In this document: in pieces, positions 1 through 7,736 of the stretch
How the letters are laid out: each line of letters opens with the position of its first letter
Position numbering within the stretch: position 1 is the stretch's first letter
Assembly: GCF_018531465.1 (NCBI RefSeq)
Contig: NZ_JAHDTF010000001.1
Location: 186,001-250,000, forward strand
DNA: 64,000 nucleotides
DNA from: Sphaerisporangium fuscum
GTDB lineage: Bacteria; Actinomycetota; Actinomycetes; Streptosporangiales; Streptosporangiaceae
Direction of reading: 5' to 3'
The notes under the pieces: generated by a model
Told to the model about the DNA's origin: nothing
The model's input: the letters and a program-made list of their open reading frames with translations, nothing else
Databases searched by the model: none
Position numbers and translations under genes: made by a program

Positions 1-199
1 TCCAGGCGAGCGCGGGCGAGACGTCGCGGCCTCCCTGCTCGGCGCAGGCGTTCTTCTGCGGGATCGCGCCGCCCTCGGTGAAGGACGAGCTGCCGATCCT
101 CAGACCGGACGCGGGCGAGGCGCTCTCGGTCGAACATCCCGCCAGAGCGGCCGTCGCGACGAGGGCGAGGCCGGTGACGACCTGCTTACCGATCTTCAT
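1..199 (-). CDS. PEBP-family (YbhB/YbcL-type) lipoprotein, partial at left edge
   Basis: The first 66 codons are visible on the minus strand and the rest lies outside the window. Translation gives a basic N-terminus, a hydrophobic stretch and a lipobox (LAGC, Cys about residue 22), so the product is predicted to be exported and lipid-anchored. The mature part begins with a segment ending in RDVSPALAW. This is the signature opening of phosphatidylethanolamine-binding / Raf-kinase-inhibitor-like proteins of the YbhB/YbcL type (SPxLxW). The start is the ATG whose complement is CAT at 197-199. Biochemical role is unknown for most bacterial members. The family call rests on this one motif plus the lipoprotein signal because the ligand-binding loops are not in view. 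Confidence 0.75.
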   Translation of the reverse strand, partial: MKIGKQVVTGLALVATAALAGCSTESASPASGLRIGSSSFTEGGAIPQKNACAEQGGRDVSPALAW

Positions 200-246
200 T
201 TGCCCAGGATAACCAGGGTGACGGGCCGAATCCTGGATTTCGCGGA

Positions 247-270
247 GCCCCGCGGTGCGCGCCGCGGGGC
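247..270 (-). terminator. Hairpin downstream of the GH16 gene
   Basis: A perfect 9-bp stem (GCCCCGCGG / CCGCGGGGC) with a 6-nt loop lies 37 bases past the GH16 stop on the minus strand. A second CCCGCG/CGCGGG pairing lies just beside it. There is no clear U-tract, which is normal for GC-rich actinomycete terminators. It separates the glucanase from the lipoprotein gene to its left. Confidence 0.5.
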
Positions 271-306
271 CCGCGCCCGGCAGGGGACGCGGGCCGGGGA
301 CGGCGG

Positions 307-1701
307 TCAGTTCCCGAACGTGAACCAGTTGAGGTTGACGAAGTCGGCCGGCTGGCCGCTCGCGAAGGTGATGTAGACGGTGTGGGTGCCGGTGACCCCG
401 CTGATGTTGGCGGGGACGGTGCGCCAGCTCTGCCAGCCTCCCGTGTCGCCCACGGCGAAGTCGCCGATGGGAGCCGCGGCGAGGCTGTCCAGCCGTACCT
501 GGACCAGCCCGCTGACGCCGCCCCCGGCCCCCGAGGCGACCCGGGCCTTGAACTGGGTCGCGGCGCCGCTCCCGAAGTTCACCCCGTCATAGCGGAGCCA
601 GTCGCCGTTCCCGATGTACGAGACGTTCTGGCCGCCTCCGGTGTCGGTCGTGGCCTCGAGCCGCGTGCCGGACTGGGCCTGGTAGTTCTCGGCCTGAATG
701 GTGGAGCGGGCGTCCACGCCACCCGGCGGCGGCGTGGTGGATCCGCCGCTCTGCCAGACGGCGACGTAGTCGACCAGCATGGGACGGCCCGACACGGTGT
801 CCGCGGTGGGCGTGGAACCGCCGAGCGCGTTGGGGAAGGCGCCGCCCATGGCCACGTTGAGCAGGATGAAGTACCCGGCGTGGCTCGTCATGTCGCTCCA
901 CGAGCCGGCGTCCATCTGGTTCTCGCTGACGCTGTGGAACTGCTGCCCGTCGACGTACCACCGCAGCTGGTTGGGAGTGACGCTGCGGTCCCACTCGAAG
1001 CGGTAGGTGTGCATCGCCGACTGGCAGCTCGCCCCCGGGCACGCGCGGTTGGCGCCGAGCCCGGTGGTCTCGCCGCAGGGGCCGCCGGGGTTCACCCCGC
1101 AGTGGACGACGCCCCAGACGGCGTTGATCCCGTTGACGTTCTCCATGATGTCGAACTCGCCGATGCCGGGCCAGTTCCAGTAGTTGCCGCGGTAGGGCGA
1201 GCCGAGCGCCCAGAACGCCGGCCAGTAGCCGAGGGTGGCGTTGCCGGTGACGTTGGGCATCTGGATGCGGCCCTCGATGCGGAGGACCCGGCCGGCCGCC
1301 GGCTTGAAGTCGGCCCGGCGCGTCTCGATGCGCGCGGAGGTCCATTCCGAGCCGCTCTTGATGGGGGTGATGCGCAGGTTGCCGGCGCCGTCGAGGCTGA
1401 CGTTGGAGGGGCTCGCGGTGTAGTTCTGGATCTCCCCGGTGCCCCAGTTCGCCGGTCCGCCGGGGTAGGCGTGGCCGGTGTCGATGATCCAGTTAGCGGA
1501 CGAGGGGAGCGAGCCCGCGGAGCCGTCGAAGTCGTCGCTCCAGACCAGGCTCCAGCCGCTCGGCGTGGGCGGTACGGCCGCGCCGGCCGGACCGCCGGTG
1601 ACGGTCATGGCGGCCAGCGGGAGGAGGGCCGCGCCGACGACGGCCAGCAGGGCGCGGAGCCGGGGCCGGCCCCTCGCCGGGGACAGGAGGGAGGTGCCCA
1701 T
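307..1701 (-). CDS. Secreted GH16 endo-beta-1,3-glucanase with C-terminal CBM6
   Basis: Hydrolyses internal beta-1,3 (or mixed-linkage) glucan bonds outside the cell. Counting from the ATG at 1701: signal peptide about 1-42 (basic cluster, hydrophobic core, AGAA cleavage area), GH16 domain about 46-285, short linker with a proline run, and a CBM6 jelly roll about 335-464 (IQAENY opening, GDWLRYDGVNF). The GH16 active-site motif is intact (GEFDIMENVN, with E182, D184 and E187 as nucleophile, assisting acid and acid/base). The longer reading frame reaches 1737, but an AGAGGA Shine-Dalgarno sits just before the 1701 ATG, so I chose that start. The gene is divergent from the sugar ABC operon and shares its intergenic operators, which suggests co-induction by beta-glucan oligosaccharides. 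Laminarinase is the likeliest activity; lichenase is possible. Confidence 0.88.
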   Translation of the reverse strand: MGTSLLSPARGRPRLRALLAVVGAALLPLAAMTVTGGPAGAAVPPTPSGWSLVWSDDFDGSAGSLPSSANWIIDTGHAYPGGPANWGTGEIQNYTASPSNVSLDGAGNLRITPIKSGSEWTSARIETRRADFKPAAGRVLRIEGRIQMPNVTGNATLGYWPAFWALGSPYRGNYWNWPGIGEFDIMENVNGINAVWGVVHCGVNPGGPCGETTGLGANRACPGASCQSAMHTYRFEWDRSVTPNQLRWYVDGQQFHSVSENQMDAGSWSDMTSHAGYFILLNVAMGGAFPNALGGSTPTADTVSGRPMLVDYVAVWQSGGSTTPPPGGVDARSTIQAENYQAQSGTRLEATTDTGGGQNVSYIGNGDWLRYDGVNFGSGAATQFKARVASGAGGGVSGLVQVRLDSLAAAPIGDFAVGDTGGWQSWRTVPANISGVTGTHTVYITFASGQPADFVNLNWFTFGN

Positions 1702-1889
1702 GATGATCCTCTTCTCTCTGGGGGACAGATCAGACACTTCTCAGGGGCCGGCCCGGACCTCGGGAAAGGGGCGCCGGCTTCCATGGGCAGGTTTCGCGGG
1801 CGGCTCGACGGCCGTTCGAGCGCGCGCGGTGCCGGACGACCAGGCGTTCGCGCCGGCGTAACGTCCTCGTAACGCTCTCGGCGCCGCCG

Positions 1890-1918
1890 ACGTTAGATGC
1901 GGTCGTATCCCCTGTCAA
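1890..1918 (-). promoter_or_regulatory. Putative promoter of the GH16 gene
   Basis: On the minus strand there is a consensus -35 TTGACA (complement of 1913-1918), a 17-nt spacer and a weak -10 TAACGT (complement of 1890-1895). It lies about 190 nt upstream of the glucanase start, leaving a long 5' leader. The first LacI-type palindrome sits about 19 bp upstream of the -35. The assignment is by consensus only. Confidence 0.4.
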
Positions 1919-1936
1919 CAGGTTCTCCTAGATCAT

Positions 1937-1948
1937 GAGAGCGCTCTC
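1937..1948. promoter_or_regulatory. LacI-family operator copy 1 (GAGAGCGCTCTC)
   Basis: Perfect 12-bp palindrome with the central CG step typical of LacI/CebR-type operators. An identical copy occurs at 2103-2114. The intergenic region 1702-2151 (450 bp) between the divergent glucanase and ABC operon contains these two operators and the two promoter-like elements. I see no gene there. The likely ligand is the LacI regulator encoded at 6739-7734. Confidence 0.7.
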
Positions 1949-2069
1949 TATAGAAGTGCCTCCGGTGGTAGCTCTCCTTCCGCCGTTCGGCCAGGCAGGA
2001 CGTCTCCGACCTCGGTCTCACCGGGCACAATCGCGTAATAGAAAAGAAACCTTGTTACAAGGACGTGTC

Positions 2070-2098
2070 TTGACGTGGCCGTACGGCGAGCCCAATCT
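2070..2098 (+). promoter_or_regulatory. Putative promoter of the beta-glucoside ABC operon
   Basis: TTGACG at 2070-2075 and CAATCT at 2093-2098 with a 17-nt spacer resemble a sigma-70-type promoter. Operator copy 2 (2103-2114) would overlap the transcription start, which is a standard repression geometry. This is a consensus match only. Confidence 0.45.
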
Positions 2099-2102
2099 AG
2101 GC

Positions 2103-2114
2103 GAGAGCGCTCTC
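2103..2114. promoter_or_regulatory. LacI-family operator copy 2 (GAGAGCGCTCTC)
   Basis: Second perfect copy of the 12-bp palindrome, immediately downstream of the proposed -10 and 37 bp before the start codon of the solute-binding protein. The centres of the two copies are 166 bp apart, so one repressor could control both divergent units, perhaps through looping. Confidence 0.7.
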
Positions 2115-2151
2115 TTCAAGATCACGATAAATGGACCCAGGGAGGGTTCCC

Positions 2152-3468
2152 ATGGGCATGCCACATTCCCGGCAGCGGGTCGCCCGTATCGCCACCCCCT
2201 TGCTCGCCGCCGTCCTGCTGACCGTCACGGCCGCCGCGTGCGGTGGCGGCGGCTCCGGCGCCACCGCCGGCCGGTCGGGCGGCGCCAAGGCCGAGCCGGT
2301 GAAGCTGACCGTCGGCCTCTTCGGCGACTTCGGCTTCAAGCCCCTGTACGAGGAGTTCAAGAAGACCCACCCGAACGTGACGATCGAGGAGCGCCAGGCG
2401 TCGTACGCCGACCACCACACCAACCTGGCCGCCCATCTCGCCACCGGCGCGGGCACCGCCGACGTCGAGGCCATCGAGGTCGGCTACATCAGCTCGTTCA
2501 CCGCGCAACCGGACAAGTTCTACAACCTCAAGGACTACGGCGCGGCCGCCCGCCAGGGCGAGTACCTCGACTGGAAGTGGCAGCAGGGGGTCTCCAAGGA
2601 CGGCTCGTCGATCATCGGGCTCGGCACCGACGTGGGCGGCCTCGCCATGTGCTACCGCAACGACCTGTTCAAGGCGGCCGGCCTGCCCACGAAGCGCGAG
2701 GAGGTCTCCAAGCTGTGGCCCACCTGGCAGCAGTACATCGAGACCGGCAAGAAGTTCGCCGCCGCCGCCCCCAAGGGCGCCAAGTTCGTCGACGGCCCCG
2801 GTGAGGTCATGCGCGCGATGATCGCGCAGGCCCCCGAGGGGGTGTACGACGCCGACGACACCGTCGTGGTCGGCAGCAACCCGGCGGTGAAGCAGGCCTG
2901 GGACCTGTCGGTCCAGATGATCCAGGCCGGTCTCGACGCCAAGATCGGGGCGTTCACGCCGGAGTGGAACACCGGCTTCGCCAAGGGCTCGTTCGCGACC
3001 GTGATCTGCCCCGCCTGGATGACCGCCTACATCCAGGACCAGGCCAAGAACGCCTCCGGCAAGTGGGACATCGCGGCCGTGCCGGGCGGCGCGGGCAACA
3101 GCGGCGGCACCCACCTCACCGTGCCCAAGCAGAGCAAGCACCCCAAGGAGGCCGCCGAGCTGATCATGTTCCTGACCTCGAAGGAGAACCAGGCGAAGGT
3201 CTTCAAGGAGATCGGCAACTTCCCGTCGATCCCGTCGCTGTACGACCAGCCGGACATCAGGAACTACACCAAGGACTTCTTCAACGGCGCACCGGTCGGC
3301 CAGATCTTCTCCGACGCCGCCAAGAACCTCAAGCCGCAGCACCTCGGGCCGAAGGAAGGCGACGTGCGCACGGCCATCGGCAACGGCCTGACCCGCATCG
3401 AGCAGGGCAAGCAGACCCCCGAGCAGTCGTGGCAGCAGGTCCTGAAGGACGTCCAGGGCATCAGCTAG
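2152..3468 (+). CDS. Sugar ABC transporter solute-binding lipoprotein (CebE/family 1 type)
   Basis: Extracellular family-1 solute-binding protein (438 aa) delivering an oligosaccharide, probably cellobiose or laminari-oligosaccharides, to the two permeases encoded next. It has a lipoprotein signal with lipobox (VTAAAC) followed by a Gly/Ser/Ala tether. The mature protein shows the family fold features: an early GLFGDFGFKPLYEEFKK helix-strand unit, the YADHHTNLAAHLATG region and a C-terminal AELIMFLTSKENQAKV segment. An in-frame ATG exists at 2131, but GGAGGG at 2141-2146 places the start at 2152 with 5-nt spacing. The gene is first in an operon with two permeases, a beta-glucosidase and a LacI regulator. 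The substrate is inferred from the neighbouring GH16 and GH1 enzymes. Confidence 0.9.
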   Translation: MGMPHSRQRVARIATPLLAAVLLTVTAAACGGGGSGATAGRSGGAKAEPVKLTVGLFGDFGFKPLYEEFKKTHPNVTIEERQASYADHHTNLAAHLATGAGTADVEAIEVGYISSFTAQPDKFYNLKDYGAAARQGEYLDWKWQQGVSKDGSSIIGLGTDVGGLAMCYRNDLFKAAGLPTKREEVSKLWPTWQQYIETGKKFAAAAPKGAKFVDGPGEVMRAMIAQAPEGVYDADDTVVVGSNPAVKQAWDLSVQMIQAGLDAKIGAFTPEWNTGFAKGSFATVICPAWMTAYIQDQAKNASGKWDIAAVPGGAGNSGGTHLTVPKQSKHPKEAAELIMFLTSKENQAKVFKEIGNFPSIPSLYDQPDIRNYTKDFFNGAPVGQIFSDAAKNLKPQHLGPKEGDVRTAIGNGLTRIEQGKQTPEQSWQQVLKDVQGIS

Positions 3469-3541
3469 CCGTCCCGGCCGGGTCGCGGGCCACAGGAGTG
3501 GAGACCCCGCGGCCCGGCCGGCCCGAAGGAAAAGGACATCC

Positions 3542-4480
3542 ATGCACGCTCCTTTGGCGAAGCGGCGGAGCCTGCACCAGCTCGACATCAAGCTGTCGCC
3601 GTACGCCTACGTCTCCCCCTTCTTCCTGCTCTTCGTGGCCTTCGGGCTGTTCCCGCTGGTCTACACCGCCTGGGTGTCGCTGCACGACTGGAACCTGCTC
3701 AAGAGCGACCATCCGTTCGTCGGGCTGGGCAACTTCACCAAGCTCGTCGGGGACGGCTACTTCTGGAACGCCGCCTTCAACACCCTGTCGATCGGGGTGC
3801 TGTCGGCGGTCCCGCAGTTGCTGTTCGCCCTGTGGCTCGCCCACCTGCTGAACCGGCCGCTGAGATACCAGACGCTGTTCCGGGTCACGATGCTGCTGCC
3901 GAACGTGACCAGCGTGGTCGCGGTCGTGGTGATCTTCAGCCAGCTGTTCGGCCGGGAGTTCGGCATCATCAACGCGGTCCTGTCGACCTTCGGATTCGAC
4001 CGGGTCGACTGGCAGGCCGGCACGGCGAGCAGCCACGCCGCGCTCGCCACCATGATCATGTGGCGGTGGACGGGGTACAACGCCCTGATCTACCTCGCCG
4101 CCATGCAGGCCGTGCCGCGTGAGCTGTACGAGGCGGCCACCATCGACGGCGCGAGCGCCTTCAGGCAGTTCCGGGGCATCACGGTGCCGATGATCCGGCC
4201 GACGATCATCTTCACGGTGATCGTGTCCACGATCGGTTCCATGCAGGTCATCGCCGAGCCCATGCTGTTCGGGGCGCAGGTCAGCGCCGGCGCGATGCCG
4301 ACGGGCGGGGCGGACCGGCAGTTCCAGACCCTCGGACTCTTCCTGTACGAGAAGGGGTTCCGCAGCTTCGAGTTCGGCTACGCCTCGGCGGCGGCGTGGG
4401 TGATGTTCCTGCTGGTGGTCGTCGTGGTCGGGCTCAACTACGTGATGATCCGGCGCATGCGAGGAGGGCTGGAGTCATGA
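3542..4480 (+). CDS. Sugar ABC transporter permease (MalF/CebF type)
   Basis: Integral membrane permease of 312 aa forming half of the channel of a carbohydrate-uptake type-1 ABC importer. About six hydrophobic segments are visible, the first near residues 20-45. The cytoplasmic EAA loop is clear (EAATIDGASAFRQF, then VPMIRP), the site that docks the ATPase. The gene follows the binding protein by 73 bp with an RBS (GAAGGAAAAGG) before the ATG, and its stop overlaps the next permease start (ATGA at 4477-4480). No ATP-binding subunit is encoded anywhere in the locus. Confidence 0.9.
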   Translation: MHAPLAKRRSLHQLDIKLSPYAYVSPFFLLFVAFGLFPLVYTAWVSLHDWNLLKSDHPFVGLGNFTKLVGDGYFWNAAFNTLSIGVLSAVPQLLFALWLAHLLNRPLRYQTLFRVTMLLPNVTSVVAVVVIFSQLFGREFGIINAVLSTFGFDRVDWQAGTASSHAALATMIMWRWTGYNALIYLAAMQAVPRELYEAATIDGASAFRQFRGITVPMIRPTIIFTVIVSTIGSMQVIAEPMLFGAQVSAGAMPTGGADRQFQTLGLFLYEKGFRSFEFGYASAAAWVMFLLVVVVVGLNYVMIRRMRGGLES

Positions 4481-5355
4481 CGATCAGAGCGATCGCCGCC
4501 CCGGCACGGGTCGCCGCGCGCGGGACCAGGACGCTCGGCTCCTTCAGGCGGCACCCGCTGACGTACCTCACGCTCCTCGCGGTGGCGTTCTTCTCGGCGT
4601 TCCCGATCTACTGGAGCGTCGTGGTGGCCTCGCACGACAACTCCGCCATGGCCGAGATGCCCCCGCCGCTGCTCCCCGGTGGGAACCTCTTCGCCAACGT
4701 CGCCCGGGTCTTCGACACCGCGCCGTTCGCGCTCGCGCTGCTGAACTCCCTCGTCGTGGCGGGCTCGATCACCGTCTCGGTGATGCTGTTCTCGACGCTG
4801 GCGGGCTTCGCCTTCGCCAAGCTGCGCTTCCGCGGCAGGAACGCCCTACTGCTGATCACCGTGGGGACGATGATGGTGCCCACCCAGCTCGGGATCATCC
4901 CGCTGTACATGCTGATGATCAAGTTGCAGTGGAACGGCACGATCGCCGCCGTCATCGTCCCGTCGCTGGTCAGCGCGTTCGGCGTGTTCTTCATGACGCA
5001 GTTCCTCTCCCGTGCGCTGCCGACCGAGTTGCTGGAGGCGGGGCGGGTCGACGGGGCGTCCACGATCAGGCTCTTCTGGCACGTGGTGCTGCCCGTCGCG
5101 CGCCCGGCGGCCGCCGTGCTCGGGATGCTGACGTTCATGACGGCGTGGAACGACTACTTCTGGCCGCTGGTGGTGCTCACGCCGGACGACCCGACGGTGC
5201 AGGTCGCGCTGTCGACGCTGGCCAGCGGCTACGTCACCGACTTCACACTCTCACTCGCCGGGACCGCGGTGGCGACGCTGCCGCTGGTGCTGGTGTTCAT
5301 CCTGCTCGGCAGGCAGATCATCGGAGGAATCATGCAGGGAGCGGTCAAGGGATGA
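4477..5355 (+). CDS. Sugar ABC transporter permease (MalG/CebG type)
   Basis: Second transmembrane subunit of the importer, 292 aa from the ATG at 4477. The frame is open further upstream, but AGGAGGG at 4462-4468 and the ATGA overlap with the first permease fix the start. It has a basic N-terminus, about six membrane helices and an EAA motif (LLEAGRVDGASTIRLF, then LPVARPA). Its stop codon overlaps the beta-glucosidase start (ATGA at 5352-5355), so the genes are translationally coupled. The energising ATPase must be encoded elsewhere, as for the multitask MsiK of Streptomyces. Confidence 0.9.
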   Translation: MTIRAIAAPARVAARGTRTLGSFRRHPLTYLTLLAVAFFSAFPIYWSVVVASHDNSAMAEMPPPLLPGGNLFANVARVFDTAPFALALLNSLVVAGSITVSVMLFSTLAGFAFAKLRFRGRNALLLITVGTMMVPTQLGIIPLYMLMIKLQWNGTIAAVIVPSLVSAFGVFFMTQFLSRALPTELLEAGRVDGASTIRLFWHVVLPVARPAAAVLGMLTFMTAWNDYFWPLVVLTPDDPTVQVALSTLASGYVTDFTLSLAGTAVATLPLVLVFILLGRQIIGGIMQGAVKG

Positions 5356-6707
5356 CGGGCACGCGAGAGGCGCTGGTCTTCCCGGACGGCTTCGTGTGGG
5401 GCGCGGCCACGGCCGCCTACCAGGTCGAGGGGGCGGCGCGCGAGGACGGCCGCGGGCCCTCGATCTGGGACGCCTTCTCCCACACCCCGGGCAAGGTGGC
5501 CGGCGGGGACACCGGCGACGTCGCCTGCGACCACTACCACCGGTACGCCGACGACGTGCGGCTGATGTCCGAGCTCGGGCTGCGGGCGTACCGCTTCTCG
5601 GTCTCCTGGCCCCGGGTGCAGCCGGCGGGCGGCGGGGCCGTCAACGCCAAGGGCCTGGACTTCTACGACCGGCTGGTGGATGAGCTACTAAAAGCCGATA
5701 TATCGCCGTACGTCACCCTGTACCACTGGGACCTCCCCCTCGCCCTCGAACGGCGGGGAGGCTGGGCGGAGCGCGACACCGCGCACCGCTTCGCCGAGTA
5801 CGCGGCGGCCGTACACGACCGGCTCGGCGACCGCGTGGCCACCTGGACCACGCTCAACGAGCCCTGGCTGATCGCCTTCCTCGGGTACGCCTGGGGCGTC
5901 CACGCGCCCGGCCGGACCGACCCGGCCGCCGCCTTCCGCGCCGCGCACCACCTGCTGCTCGGGCACGGTCTCGCCACGGCCGTGCTGCGCGCGGCGGGCG
6001 CGCGCCAGGTCTCCCTGACCTTCAACCTCTCCCCCGTCGAGGGCCCCCCGGAGGTCGCGGACCTGATCGACGGGCTGATGAACCGCCAGTTCCTGGAGCC
6101 CGCCCTGCGCGGCCGCTACCCCGCCGACGTGCTCGCCGTCGCCGCCCGGCACGGCGGCCTCGGCCACATCCACGACGGCGACCTCGCCCTGATCAACCAG
6201 CCGATCGACCTGATCGGGATCAACTACTACAACCCCTCCGTGGTGTCGCCGAAACCCGGCGAGCCCGCCAACCCGGCCTTCCCCGGCAGCGAGGGCGTCT
6301 TCTTCGAACCGCCCAGCGGCCCGACGACGGCCATGGGCTGGCCGATCGTCCCCGAAGGCCTCACCTCACTCCTGCTGCGCCTCTCGCGCGACTACCCGGA
6401 GACCGGGCTGCTGGTCACCGAGAACGGCGCGGCCTTCGACGACGTCGTCGAGGACGGCGCCGTGCACGACCGCGACCGCCTGGCCTACCTCGACGCCCAC
6501 CTGCGCGCCGCCCACGCGGCGATCCAGGCCGGAGCGGACCTGCGGGGCTACCTCGTATGGTCGCTGCTGGACAATTTCGAGTGGCACGATGGATACCGCC
6601 GCAGGTTCGGGATCGTGCACGTCGATTTCGCGACCCAGCGGCGACTCCCCAAAGACAGCGCGCTGTGGTACAGGGATGTCATCCGGAGGAACGGCCTCGC
6701 CCGATGA
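5352..6707 (+). CDS. GH1 beta-glucosidase, cytoplasmic
   Basis: Retaining beta-glucosidase of 451 aa that would cleave imported cellobiose or laminari-oligosaccharides to glucose. The start is the ATG overlapping the permease stop; the protein opens with the GH1 hallmark (FPDGFVWGAATAAYQVEGA). The acid/base lies in TLNEPW (E170) and the nucleophile in VTENGAA (E357). The aglycone-site region near the C-terminus (YLVWSLLDNFEWHDGYRRRFG) is also typical. There is no signal peptide, so it acts inside the cell. A short AT-rich run of rare codons (CTA CTA AAA ... ATA) at about 5683-5706 contrasts with the otherwise G/C-ending codon use. The length is normal for the family. Confidence 0.93.
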   Translation: MTGTREALVFPDGFVWGAATAAYQVEGAAREDGRGPSIWDAFSHTPGKVAGGDTGDVACDHYHRYADDVRLMSELGLRAYRFSVSWPRVQPAGGGAVNAKGLDFYDRLVDELLKADISPYVTLYHWDLPLALERRGGWAERDTAHRFAEYAAAVHDRLGDRVATWTTLNEPWLIAFLGYAWGVHAPGRTDPAAAFRAAHHLLLGHGLATAVLRAAGARQVSLTFNLSPVEGPPEVADLIDGLMNRQFLEPALRGRYPADVLAVAARHGGLGHIHDGDLALINQPIDLIGINYYNPSVVSPKPGEPANPAFPGSEGVFFEPPSGPTTAMGWPIVPEGLTSLLLRLSRDYPETGLLVTENGAAFDDVVEDGAVHDRDRLAYLDAHLRAAHAAIQAGADLRGYLVWSLLDNFEWHDGYRRRFGIVHVDFATQRRLPKDSALWYRDVIRRNGLAR

Positions 6708-6738
6708 CCTCCCCACCCGAGGAAGACGAGGCTGTGTG

Positions 6739-7734
6739 ATGAAACGACCGACGCTGGAGGCGGTGGCCGCGCGGGCCGGGGTTTCCCGGGCGACCGTGTC
6801 GCGGGTCGTCAACGGCCAGGCGACGGTCACCCCGGAGATCAGGGAGACGGTGCTGCGCGCGGTGGACGAGCTCGGGTACGTCCCGAACTCCGCCGCCCGC
6901 AGTCTCGTCACCCAGCGCACCGATTCGGTGGCGCTGGTCATCTCCGAGCCCGCCACCAGGGTGTTCTCCGACGACTGGCTGTTCTCGACGGTGATCCGCA
7001 CGGTCGGCGCCGAGCTGGAGGCGGCCGACAAGCAGGTCGTCCTCATGCTGGCCGGCTCGCCGAGCGGCCACGCCCGCGTCGAGCGGTACATCTCCGGCGG
7101 GCACGTCGACGGGGTCCTGCTGCTGTCGATGCACGGCGCCGACCCGCTGCCCGCCGCGCTCAAGCGCATGGGGGTGCCGGTGGTGTCGTACGGCAGGCCC
7201 GCGGTGGCGGTGGAGATGCCGTTCGTCGACAACGACAACGTGGGCGGAGCCGCGGCCGGTGTGCGGCACCTGCTCGACACCGGCAGGCGGCGCATCGCCA
7301 CGATCGCCGGGCCGCCCGACATGATCGCCGGGCAGGACCGGCTCACCGGCTACCGCGACGCCCTGCGTGGCTCCGACCGCCGCTCGATCGTCGCGGTCGG
7401 CGACTTCACCCGGGCCTCCGGCGCTGCGGCGATGCGGCAGCTCCTGGAGGACGACCCCGCGCTCGACGCGGTGTTCGCCGCCAACGACCTGATGGCCATC
7501 GGCGCCCTGCGCACGCTGCGGGAGGCGGGCCGGCGGGTGCCCGACGACGTCGCGGTGGTCGGCTTCGACGACATCGAGGCCGCCCGCTACACCGATCCGC
7601 CGCTGACCACGGTGCGCCACCCGATCCCCGAGCAGGCGACCGCGATGGTGCGTCTGCTGCTCACGCCGCCGGAGAAGCGCACCAGCGACCGCGTCACCCT
7701 CCCCAGCGACCTGATCGTGCGCGAATCGGCCTGA
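6739..7734 (+). CDS. LacI-family transcriptional repressor of the beta-glucan locus
   Basis: 331-aa DNA-binding regulator. The N-terminal LacI headpiece is plain (TLEAVAARAGVSRATVSRVV, hinge helix near NSAARSLV), followed by a periplasmic-binding-protein-like sugar sensor ending in the usual VRHPIPEQATAMVRLLL segment. An in-frame GTG precedes the ATG at 6736; ACGAGG at 6726-6731 gives good spacing for the ATG at 6739. It is the last gene of the transporter/GH1 operon, which would make it autoregulated. It is the natural candidate to bind the two GAGAGCGCTCTC palindromes upstream, and possibly the CebR-type box at 13567-13580. Confidence 0.88.
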   Translation: MKRPTLEAVAARAGVSRATVSRVVNGQATVTPEIRETVLRAVDELGYVPNSAARSLVTQRTDSVALVISEPATRVFSDDWLFSTVIRTVGAELEAADKQVVLMLAGSPSGHARVERYISGGHVDGVLLLSMHGADPLPAALKRMGVPVVSYGRPAVAVEMPFVDNDNVGGAAAGVRHLLDTGRRRIATIAGPPDMIAGQDRLTGYRDALRGSDRRSIVAVGDFTRASGAAAMRQLLEDDPALDAVFAANDLMAIGALRTLREAGRRVPDDVAVVGFDDIEAARYTDPPLTTVRHPIPEQATAMVRLLLTPPEKRTSDRVTLPSDLIVRESA

Positions 7735-7736
7735 GC

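Noticed and set aside
382..1872. Long open frame on the plus strand opposite the GH16 gene
   Set aside because: Its Gly/Ala/Val/Arg-dominated translation is the typical shadow of a GC-rich gene, while the minus frame encodes an intact GH16-CBM6 protein.
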